Shown here: in pieces, positions 1 to 5,030 of the stretch
How positions within the stretch are numbered: the stretch's first letter is position 1
Layout of the letters: every line of letters begins with the position of its first letter
Source of the DNA: Desulfobacterales bacterium
GTDB lineage: Bacteria; Desulfobacterota; Desulfobacteria; Desulfobacterales; JAUCGF01
Assembly: GCA_029940345.1 (NCBI GenBank)
Contig: JAOZRC010000449.1
Span: 1-5,064, forward strand
Length of the DNA stretch: 5,064 bases
Direction of reading: 5' to 3'
Position numbers and translations under genes: made by a program
The notes under the pieces: generated by a model
The model's database searches: none
What the model was told of the DNA's origin: nothing
What the model saw: the letters and a program-made list of their open reading frames with translations, nothing else

Positions 1-678
1 ACAATCACGGATGAAATGCTGCGCATAGCGGACGGCACATCTGAAGCCATCCCCAAAGCACCTGTAAAGCTTACTGTTGATGCGGAGCTGAACAAATTTA
101 CAACAGCAATTGAAAACAAAATTGAAAAAATCAATGGTACATGGGTTGAAATACCGGTTGACGCTAATGACACTGAAGCGAAGTCTAAAATAGCCGACCT
201 GGTCAGAAGAGAAACCAAATATATTGATGTCGTGGTAAGGGAAAAAAAAGCATCAGGAGGCCGAGTAACCGGCATGGCCGCCGGAGGAAGGTTCCCAGGC
301 AATTCTTTGACAGACTCCGTCCCCGTCATGGCCCGCCCCGGCGAAGGTTTCACTCGCAACGAAGCCCTCGCCGTATGGGACAGCAAGCTCGGAACCGGCT
401 TTTTCGAAGGCATCAACAATCCCTGGGGAGCCAACGGCAAACACATCATGGAAGCCATGATAGGAGCCACACCCAGTCTGCAAGTGGCTATGCCGTCTGT
501 CCCAAAATCGTTCTATGCCACGGGCGGAAGGGCCGCCGCTCCGCAACAATTTCAAAATTTTGGCACACTGGACATTAAATTGGGTGGCCAAAGCCATCCG
601 ATTTATGCAGAACCGGATGTAGCGAAATCACTGACCGATCATCTTATGAGATTACAGAAACTGCGCCCTAACGCATAA
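1..678 (+). CDS. Phage tail tape measure protein, C-terminal fragment
   Basis: The frame is open from base 1 with no start that must be used, so the gene enters from the left and only its last 225 residues are visible. The tape measure protein spans the tail tube lumen, sets tail length and leaves the tail during DNA injection. The visible end fits such a C-terminus: glycine-rich GGR turns near visible residues 86-88, 95-97 and 175-177, and the segment SVPVMARPGEGFTRNEAL (106-123), which resembles the 'VPAMLTPGEFVIRKDAV' signature of many phage tape measure proteins. The first 80 residues are charged, hydrophilic and less GC-rich in coding. The large N-terminal coiled-coil part lies outside the window. 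The gene ends at TAA 676-678, directly before a REP-like hairpin, and converges on the minus-strand head genes. Assignment is from the motif and phage context; a tail-fibre or other tail-tip protein is the main alternative. Confidence 0.78.
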   Translation, partial: TITDEMLRIADGTSEAIPKAPVKLTVDAELNKFTTAIENKIEKINGTWVEIPVDANDTEAKSKIADLVRRETKYIDVVVREKKASGGRVTGMAAGGRFPGNSLTDSVPVMARPGEGFTRNEALAVWDSKLGTGFFEGINNPWGANGKHIMEAMIGATPSLQVAMPSVPKSFYATGGRAAAPQQFQNFGTLDIKLGGQSHPIYAEPDVAKSLTDHLMRLQKLRPNA

Positions 679-680
679 AT

Positions 681-704
681 GCAGGGTGGGTGAAACCCAC
701 CTGC
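681..704. repeat. REP-like imperfect hairpin after the tape measure stop
   Basis: GCAGGGTGGGT and ACCCACCTGC form a 10-bp stem with one bulged G around a 3-nt GAA loop, two bases past the stop codon at 676-678. The GGGTGGGTGAAACCCACC core resembles short dispersed intergenic palindromes common in many bacteria. It is followed by a small tandem GCCGACA duplication (703-716). It could protect or end the plus-strand transcript, but it has no T-tract, so it is not a classical terminator. Confidence 0.6.
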
Positions 705-731
705 CGACAGCCGACAGCATAAAGAACCAAC

Positions 732-760
732 AAAAAAGCCCGGTCATCAAAACCGGGCTT
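732..760 (-). terminator. Intrinsic terminator of the minus-strand head operon
   Basis: AAGCCCGGT (736-744) and ACCGGGCTT (752-760) form a perfect 9-bp GC-rich stem with a 7-nt loop. Read on the minus strand the stem runs into six T residues (737-732), the standard rho-independent layout, 31 bases past the stop of the HK97 gp10-like gene. On the plus strand the stem is followed by only TT and then AAAC, so it would end the tape measure transcript only weakly. Its place between convergent genes means it may serve both. Confidence 0.85.
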
Positions 761-790
761 AAACATCCTTCAAACGTCATTTAAACAGCG

Positions 791-1234
791 TTAAACGGCG
801 CTTTTCAACTGTTTTTCAATCATCCCCGCCAACGTTTTTCCAATATCCCCTCCCAAATCAGCCACCGCAGCATCAAATCCGCCGCCTTCAAGGTAATCTT
901 TGGCGCCTTCCTCTAAATACGGCTGGGCACGTTGGCCATTCACCGACTTGCATACAACCTTTTTACCTTTATATGTAAACGCCAACGCTTTTTTCTTTTT
1001 AGGCACGATCCGTGTCTTATGCGGCCCATATAACCCAGTTCCGTTATGAACATACTTGGCATAGGACGCCAATTTCGAGTTGCCCACCGAAGCCCGCAGA
1101 TCACCTTCTTCATATACCTTTATATCATTGCGCAAATTACGAGTGACCACAGGTACGCGCTCTTGCGCCTCATTCGCAATCTCCGACGCCACGCGGTAAA
1201 CAAACGCATTTAACACCTTATTTAACTGATTCAT
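791..1234 (-). CDS. HK97 gp10-like head-tail connector/completion protein
   Basis: This 147-residue protein has the size and pattern of the HK97 gp10 family of small proteins made between head and tail genes and thought to act in head-tail joining or tail completion. Visible family-like features are an N-terminal helix rich in A and E (residues 1-25), then VPVVTRNLRNDIKV (27-40, compare the family's 'P..TG.L..S'), SYAKYVHNGTGLYG (57-70, compare 'YA.YVE.GT') and QRAQPYLEEGAKDYLE (101-116, compare 'Q.A.PFL.PA'). The basic KKKK tract (79-82) is unremarkable for the family. Its ATG (1232-1234) overlaps the upstream stop as TAATG, and GAGGA at 1244-1248 is a 9-nt-spaced Shine-Dalgarno sequence, so translation is probably coupled to the gene before it. 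It is the last gene of the head operon, followed by the terminator at 732-760. Confidence 0.8.
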   Translation of the reverse strand: MNQLNKVLNAFVYRVASEIANEAQERVPVVTRNLRNDIKVYEEGDLRASVGNSKLASYAKYVHNGTGLYGPHKTRIVPKKKKALAFTYKGKKVVCKSVNGQRAQPYLEEGAKDYLEGGGFDAAVADLGGDIGKTLAGMIEKQLKSAV

Positions 1235-1554
1235 TATTCATCTTCCTCAAAATGCGCGTTGATATACGTCAATCCGTCAAGAATCGTACCTTCAAATCTT
1301 TCGGCCGCTTTATAATCCGGTGCGAAACTGACTTCGAAAATAGCGCGCTCAAAAAAAAGTTTATTTCCTCTAAGGGCGTTGATATCCGCCGGTTCGGAAT
1401 GAAACAACTCGGTGATACGGCCATTATCCACAAGCGCCGTCGGAAATGGCAAGTCATCCCTGTTTTTTCCTGGCCTCACATGCTTGTATCGGCTGTCGCA
1501 AAAGTCCCAGTGAGTCCCTTGATTAATCCCGATATAAAATTTTCTGAGTGCCAT
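1234..1554 (-). CDS. Hypothetical phage protein in the head operon (106 aa)
   Basis: I do not recognise this family. The protein is soluble, with no signal peptide or membrane segment. It is rich in aromatic residues near the start (FYIGINQGTHWDFCDSRYK), has a central FHSEPADINALRGNKLFF, and ends acidic (HFEEDE). Its reality rests on context and translation signals. It lies between two phage head genes in the same direction. The Shine-Dalgarno AGAGGTGG (1559-1566) sits just before ATG 1552-1554, and its stop overlaps the next ATG by one base. Unusually its first 79 bases lie inside the 3' end of the gpF-like gene in another frame. By position it could be a head completion or adaptor protein, but this is only inference. 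The plus-strand and other minus-strand reading frames across this stretch are shadows. Confidence 0.75.
   Translation of the reverse strand: MALRKFYIGINQGTHWDFCDSRYKHVRPGKNRDDLPFPTALVDNGRITELFHSEPADINALRGNKLFFERAIFEVSFAPDYKAAERFEGTILDGLTYINAHFEEDE
1244..1248 (-). promoter_or_regulatory. Shine-Dalgarno GAGGA of the gp10-like gene
   Basis: GAGGA on the minus strand lies 9 nt before ATG 1232-1234 and inside the last codons of the 106-residue gene. Together with the TAATG stop-start overlap it indicates coupled translation and fixes the start. Confidence 0.7.
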
Positions 1555-2753
1555 TTAACCACCTCTTGTGTGTTTTCTTTAATCGTTGCCCCAAACGCTT
1601 TTTTTATAGGTCTGTCAGGCTTATAAAGCGTGATCAGACGATCCCCTTCAAATATCAATAGAAAATCGTTTTGCGATGTTGCCACTGTTCGTTTGCCATC
1701 TTTGTGCGGCGCAATCCGATTGATCGAATTTAAAGCTGACTTCGTATCTTTTAATGATGTCACACGCAGATCAGAGGCCGGTGAATGTCTAAACGTTGTT
1801 TGAGTTACAACCCGCTCAACACCTGTTTTGTCTTGGTGGCGAAAAATTTCACCTTTTTTCAACCGTTGACCGCCGTTCCGAACCCTGACCGTCTCTCCAT
1901 CATAGTTAGCCTCACGCTCACGCAACCATACCGGCTGCAAGATCGTTCTACACCGAAAATGATACGGTGGCAACCCGAAATTCGCAGGCAACTTATCCGA
2001 CTTGTTTAAAAAAGGCTCATTCCGCCAACCCGCCGCAGCTTTCTTTTCGTCAATATTTGTAGCCGCCTGAATTTTATCACACTGGGTCTCTAAATGCGCA
2101 GCCGAAATAATCCGCCCGTTCATAGACCGGTATATCTTAGAAGTGCGCTTGTCCATCACCGCCTTCACCCGATAATTCTTAACCCCATGCTTCTGACCCT
2201 GACGCACCCGCGCCAGATTCTGCCCCTGACTGATAATATGATCCGCCACGTCCTTGAAATACCGCGTTTCCTGCGTCAAAGCCGTGCCAAACTCGTTAAG
2301 CAGAATTTCAGCAAGCTTTTCCCTCGGAACATCGCCCTTAAAAGCGCTCTCAACAATATCATACAGACGCTCACGCACCGCCGCACTGTGATTGTCCCCC
2401 AGCCAGAAAAAATTCTTGCGGATCGCGTTCAACGCCTGATTGTCAACCTTGTCAAAAACAAATTCGCCCAACCCCGCACCTGCGATCATCTCTGTGGCCG
2501 TGTTAATATAGATCGCCTCCAATGCTGTCAAATCCGCCCGCACACCCATCCCATCAAGCACTGTGCTCACACCCTCCAAAATTTCACCTTTAGGAATGTC
2601 ACCATACTTCCCGGTAACATGTAGAACCAGTTCGCCGATGACATCCTTCAGATCTTTGCGCACCCGATGCTCCTGTCGCCGCAAAAAGCCATGTACAACC
2701 TGATCTACAGACATGGTCTTAGCAATGTTTTCCCTAAGTATCTTTTTTAGCAA
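1476..2753 (-). CDS. Mu gpF/SPP1 gp7-like minor head protein with C-terminal extension
   Basis: This 425-residue protein matches the phage head morphogenesis family (Phage_Mu_F type), minor capsid proteins tied to the portal and needed for making DNA-filled heads. The N-terminal part (1-150) is mainly charged helix. The family core lies at about 150-275: QNLARVRQGQ (178-187), MDKRTSKIYRSMNGRII (200-216, compare 'D.RTS..CR..dG') and LPPYHFRCRT (261-270, compare 'PP.HP.CRC'). A separate region follows (296-382) with LKKGEIFRHQDKTG and DFLLIFEGDRLITLYKPDRP. Such tails in this family often carry nuclease-toxin-like (PBECR-type) folds, which is possible but unproven here. The start is TTG at 2751-2753. 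An in-frame TGA at 2766-2768 leaves no earlier start, GAGG (2764-2767) is spaced 10 nt, and the next ATG (2712-2714) lacks a good Shine-Dalgarno sequence. It heads the operon and no portal gene precedes it. Confidence 0.86.
   Translation of the reverse strand: MLKKILRENIAKTMSVDQVVHGFLRRQEHRVRKDLKDVIGELVLHVTGKYGDIPKGEILEGVSTVLDGMGVRADLTALEAIYINTATEMIAGAGLGEFVFDKVDNQALNAIRKNFFWLGDNHSAAVRERLYDIVESAFKGDVPREKLAEILLNEFGTALTQETRYFKDVADHIISQGQNLARVRQGQKHGVKNYRVKAVMDKRTSKIYRSMNGRIISAAHLETQCDKIQAATNIDEKKAAAGWRNEPFLNKSDKLPANFGLPPYHFRCRTILQPVWLREREANYDGETVRVRNGGQRLKKGEIFRHQDKTGVERVVTQTTFRHSPASDLRVTSLKDTKSALNSINRIAPHKDGKRTVATSQNDFLLIFEGDRLITLYKPDRPIKKAFGATIKENTQEVVKWHSENFISGLIKGLTGTFATADTSM
1559..1566 (-). 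promoter_or_regulatory. Strong internal Shine-Dalgarno for the 106-aa gene
   Basis: AGAGGTGG on the minus strand ends 4 nt before ATG 1552-1554 (7 nt from the GAGG core). It lies within the coding region of the gpF-like gene, about 27 codons before that gene's stop. It is the main evidence that the overlapping start is genuine. Confidence 0.72.
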
Positions 2754-2760
2754 CCTGCCA

Positions 2761-2767
2761 CCCCCTC
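2761..2767 (-). promoter_or_regulatory. Shine-Dalgarno GAGGGGG deciding a TTG start
   Basis: GAGGGGG lies on the minus strand before TTG 2751-2753. Its GAGG core is 10 nt from the start and shares bases with the in-frame TGA (2766-2768). A further GGTGG is at 2758-2762. Together these favour TTG over the ATG thirteen codons downstream, which has only CTAAGACC before it. Confidence 0.6.
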
Positions 2768-2940
2768 AAGAAGAAAAAAAACATGTTTATAAAAAACAAA
2801 GACAAAAAATACTTTGAAAACGAACTTAAAAGCCTGAAACCCTTGCTTTTGCAACACATCCGAAACAAAGCCCCCAGACCCGTTTCAAATTACCCTTTAC
2901 ATGTTGGTAGCCTAGAAAAGCGTTTGCTTACGTCTCGTCG

Positions 2941-3050
2941 GAGCCCCATCGGGGCGGCATGTTTGTAATAAAAGCACCTTAAATTCTTTCTGTCGGTTTG
3001 CGAACATTCGGTTTCGTTTTTACTACAAATATGCCGCCCCGATGGGGCTC
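2941..3050. repeat. Inverted pair of a GCCCC-ATC-GGGGC palindromic repeat
   Basis: 2941-2973 and 3018-3050 are reverse complements at 31 of 33 positions, with a 44-base spacer. Each arm starts with its own small hairpin (GCCCC ATC GGGGC at 2943-2955; GCCCC GAT GGGGC at 3036-3048) and continues as GGCAT.TTTGTA.TAAAA. The pair could fold into one long cruciform or RNA stem, or into two small hairpins. This type of unit recurs between genes in several repeat-rich bacteria. Confidence 0.85.
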
Positions 3051-3068
3051 TGATTGAGGTTGAACCGA

Positions 3069-3100
3069 TTTTACTACAAATATGCCGCTCTCATGGAGCT
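3069..3100. repeat. Third, diverged copy of the palindromic repeat
   Basis: It is a direct copy of 3018-3050 at an offset of 51 bases, sharing TTTTACTACAAATATGCCGC. Its hairpin arms changed to GCTCT and GGAGC (3087-3091, 3095-3099): a C-G pair became T-A and another became T-G, so the stem survives. It lies just past the caspase stop codon. On the minus strand no T-tract follows, so it is not an obvious intrinsic terminator. Confidence 0.8.
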
Positions 3101-3113
3101 TTTAAGGAATATT

Positions 3114-4391
3114 TTATTTCAATTGCACAGGTCGATCCTTTTTAATATCCTCATCACGACACGTTTTAACCATCAGTGTCATCTGAGCCGCCTGCCCTTC
3201 GGCCTTTTTAAGCATCCGCATCAAAACACCCAAACGGGGATCATCCGGTGCAAACTGTGCGCCCTTCAAAACTTTCAATTCCGCGGGCTGCTTTTCAAAC
3301 GCAAACACCTTGAGATATTCGGTGCCGAACCAGGGTGGCGCAATTTTTCCGAATTGCTCCCATTTTTTCACAACCCCGGCTTTGATCGGAGCCAGTTCAC
3401 GCGGATAATACGGATAGATCACATTGATGTTGCCGGCCGTGTCGATATTCAGCAATAATATATAGGCGTCGGCTTCGGAGCGCACCGTGAACCCGATTTC
3501 TTCGTTTTCCGTCAATACGCCCTTGTTACCGATCAGATCGACTGACACATTGAAACGCTGCTGCGCATAGGAAAAACCTGCCAGTTCCTTGGTCATCGCT
3601 CCGTGGGGTTTACCGTCAACGGTCTCTTTACCGCCGTACCAGATCGCATCCTGAGGGATGTCCTCCGCTTTTTCGCGGCGTGATGATGCCGACAGGTAGA
3701 CAACATTTTTATATGGATAGGGCGGTTCCGGGATGGCGGCGGATGAATACGGGGCAGGGGTTTCATCAGCAAACAGGTCATCCTGGGGCAACGGTACATA
3801 CTTATGACGGCGTTTTTCCATAGAGCGCACCGCATTTCCGGAATAACACGCATCTGCCGCAACGAACAGCAAACGCTCTTTTTCCAACTCCTGCAAAATC
3901 GGCCGCAGGTCTCTTTTGCCGATAATCAGACGCGCCATCATTTCGCGTATGGACAGGCTGAATTTAAAATCAGCCGGAATGAGCGCACCGGTATTCGGAT
4001 CGATACCCCACTTTTTTTTGGACGGGTCGTAACTGCTGGTGCCGTGTCCGCTGAAAAAGATAAAAATGAAATCACCAGGCCGGGTCGTCAGTTTCAGCGC
4101 GTTCAGGGCATCTAAAATGGCGCTGCGTCCGGCCTGAGCGTTAATCAAGGTGCGGATATCAGCGGATTCAAAACCGTGATGGGTTTGCAGCACTTGCGAA
4201 AGCGCCGCAACATCATGGGGCGGCCCTTCCAGTTGGTTGGATTTGAGCAGCTCAGGGTAAACGCCGATGCCGATTAAGAGGGCGTGGTTGGCGGCTTGGG
4301 CGTTTGACGTTATGATGATAATGAAGAATACGATGCTGAGTAGATATTTTAATTTGGGTGTATGGGTGGTTAAATATTTAAATTTTGGCAT
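3114..4391 (-). CDS. Secreted C14 caspase-like protease with DUF4384-like C-terminus
   Basis: This complete 425-residue protein belongs to the caspase/metacaspase clan (peptidase C14), cysteine proteases that generally cut after basic or acidic residues. Residues 1-33 form a signal peptide: basic start, hydrophobic LLSIVFFIIIIT (17-28), likely cut after AQA (31-33). The p20-like domain starts at NHALLIGIGVYP (35-46). The catalytic His is H116 in FFSGHGTSS and the catalytic Cys is C182 in AADACYSGNA; HGAMTKEL (263-270) matches the conserved end of the domain. From about 278 to 410 a DUF4384-like beta domain follows, with IGFTVRSEADAYILLLNIDTAG (299-320). The link between the two domains is short. 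ATG 4389-4391 follows AAGGAG by 7 nt. The gene stands alone with wide repeat-filled flanks. Export to the periplasm or surface argues against cytoplasmic abortive infection. Its substrate cannot be read from the sequence, and it is probably a host gene next to a prophage remnant. Confidence 0.93.
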   Translation of the reverse strand: MPKFKYLTTHTPKLKYLLSIVFFIIIITSNAQAANHALLIGIGVYPELLKSNQLEGPPHDVAALSQVLQTHHGFESADIRTLINAQAGRSAILDALNALKLTTRPGDFIFIFFSGHGTSSYDPSKKKWGIDPNTGALIPADFKFSLSIREMMARLIIGKRDLRPILQELEKERLLFVAADACYSGNAVRSMEKRRHKYVPLPQDDLFADETPAPYSSAAIPEPPYPYKNVVYLSASSRREKAEDIPQDAIWYGGKETVDGKPHGAMTKELAGFSYAQQRFNVSVDLIGNKGVLTENEEIGFTVRSEADAYILLLNIDTAGNINVIYPYYPRELAPIKAGVVKKWEQFGKIAPPWFGTEYLKVFAFEKQPAELKVLKGAQFAPDDPRLGVLMRMLKKAEGQAAQMTLMVKTCRDEDIKKDRPVQLK

Positions 4392-4398
4392 TTTTTAT

Positions 4399-4404
4399 CT
4401 CCTT
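4399..4404 (-). promoter_or_regulatory. Shine-Dalgarno AAGGAG of the caspase gene
   Basis: A strong AAGGAG on the minus strand lies 7 nt before ATG 4389-4391 and fixes the start and the signal peptide. The AGGAT-rich repeat begins about 20 bases further upstream, so it would form part of the 5' leader or promoter region. Confidence 0.8.
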
Positions 4405-4420
4405 ATTTTATGTTTTTATC

Positions 4421-4626
4421 CATTGTCTGAATTAGGATTTTTAGGATTGAAGGATGTTAGGATTATTTTTGGCATCCTTTGTTTTAGGGATTTTCCAAAA
4501 AACAATATACCCAAAATGTAACATTACGCATAGCGGGTAGTTTATTTATTGAGAATTCTCTTATTAATCTTTCAATATCCATCATCCTTTAATCTGTTAA
4601 TCTTACTAATCCTAATTCAGACAGTG
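4421..4626. repeat. AGGAT-rich element with inverted ends
   Basis: TGTCTGAATTAGGATT (4424-4439) recurs exactly, inverted, at 4608-4623, and the similarity extends inward with gaps through TAGGATTGAAGGATG. Within the left arm AGGAT recurs about every 8-10 bases (4434, 4443, 4451, 4459). The right arm reads the same type of sequence on the other strand. The TCTGAAT..AGGATT motif resembles a widely dispersed intergenic repeat. The arms enclose about 170 bases without a reading frame, so this could be a non-autonomous element or two separate insertions. Confidence 0.68.
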
Positions 4627-4643
4627 TTTGGCAGCACAAAAAT

Positions 4644-4826
4644 CGGTTACCAACATAAAGCGGGACAAAAGCAAAGCGGAAAGCTGTTCCGCCAGGTACC
4701 GTAATCTTTCCAGATTGCGGATCTGAGCAGCAATCTGGAAAGATTACAGTACAAAAAGTCGTCAAAAGCCGCATCGACATTGAAAAAGCGGAATAGTGCT
4801 TTTGTCCCGCCTTATGTTGGTAGCCG
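4644..4826. mobile_element. MITE-like element with 30-bp terminal inverted repeats
   Basis: The ends 4644-4673 and 4797-4826 are reverse complements at 28 of 30 positions, with the shared core GCGGGACAAAAGCA and TACCAACATAA. Similarity continues weakly outwards (GCACAAA on the left, GCTACAAA inverted on the right). The 183-bp unit codes for no protein, and inside it lies a perfect 18-bp hairpin. I see no clear target-site duplication, so the exact ends are uncertain. The structure fits a miniature inverted-repeat transposable element moved by a transposase elsewhere. A large structured RNA is the alternative. Confidence 0.75.
4696..4752. repeat. Perfect 18-bp hairpin inside the MITE-like element
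   Basis: GTAATCTTTCCAGATTGC (4701-4718) pairs perfectly with 4730-4747 around an 11-nt loop. After one C/A mismatch the stem resumes with GTAC on both sides (4696-4699 and 4749-4752). No T-tract follows on either strand, so it does not look like a terminator. Confidence 0.85.
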
Positions 4827-4861
4827 TTTGTAGCAAAACGTTAATAATTCCGATTTAGCCC

Positions 4862-4886
4862 CAGCGGGCATGCGCGTCAAGCTAAG
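4862..4886. repeat. Half copy of the GCGGGCAT..CGCGTCAAGCTAAG palindrome
   Basis: 4866-4886 matches 5010-5030 in the same direction at 20 of 21 positions. The left half of the palindrome is mostly missing: only TTTAGC then CCC remains before AGCGGGC, as if about 12 bases had been deleted. Confidence 0.7.
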
Positions 4887-4985
4887 GGCAAACGGGTTTC
4901 AGAAACCCTTATTTGGTAAGGTTTTCCAATCTTCAGATGTTTTAATGAACATTTGTCGCACCCAATAAAATCAGATAGTTATAAC

Positions 4986-5030
4986 CTTAGATTGACGCGT
5001 ATGCCCGCTGGGCATACGCGTCAAGCTAAG
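4986..5030. repeat. 45-nt near-perfect palindrome with 3-nt loop
   Basis: Two 21-base arms (4986-5006 and 5010-5030) pair at 20 of 21 positions around GCT. The stem contains TTGACGCGTATGCCC and its complement. It lies near the right edge in otherwise A/T-rich DNA. It could be a REP-type unit, an extruding cruciform, or a protein-binding site. The run following it on the plus strand (AGTTGACC) is not a terminator T-tract. Confidence 0.85.

Larger units (their letters stand above)
2754..3113. other. Gene-free spacer between caspase gene and head operon
   Basis: This 360-base stretch lies between two minus-strand genes. The part next to the gpF-like gene (2769-2850) is A/T-rich with long A runs and could hold its promoter, but I cannot name convincing -35/-10 boxes. 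The right half (2941-3100) holds three copies of a palindromic repeat. A 61-codon plus-strand frame at 2783-2968 is Lys-rich, has no good Shine-Dalgarno sequence and runs into the repeat, so I do not call it. There is no trace of the 3' end of a portal gene. Confidence 0.7.

Noticed and set aside
1252..1626. 124-codon plus-strand frame opposite the head operon
   Set aside because: It is antisense to two overlapping supported phage genes and has no family features.
2783..2968. 61-codon plus-strand frame in the spacer before the head operon
   Set aside because: It has a Lys-rich low-complexity start, no convincing Shine-Dalgarno sequence, and its last codons are the palindromic repeat itself.
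3081..3100. Hairpin after the caspase stop as an intrinsic terminator
   Set aside because: On the minus strand the stem is followed by GGCATATTTGTAG with no T-tract, and the hairpin belongs to a dispersed repeat.
3054..3458. Plus-strand frame starting in the palindromic repeat and running under the caspase gene
   Set aside because: Its first codons translate the dispersed repeat and the rest is antisense to a well-supported protease gene.
3114..4391. Caspase gene as an anti-phage defence effector because it adjoins phage genes
   Set aside because: It has a clear signal peptide, no sensor or partner gene beside it, and the neighbouring phage genes are structural.
4421..4470. Regular AGGAT units as a possible CRISPR array
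   Set aside because: The units are only 5 bases with 3-5-base gaps, far below CRISPR repeat and spacer lengths, and no cas gene is present.
4589..4780. 63-codon minus-strand frame in the caspase upstream region
   Set aside because: It crosses the hairpin of the MITE-like element and the arm of a different repeat, so it is a by-product of repeats and not a conserved protein.
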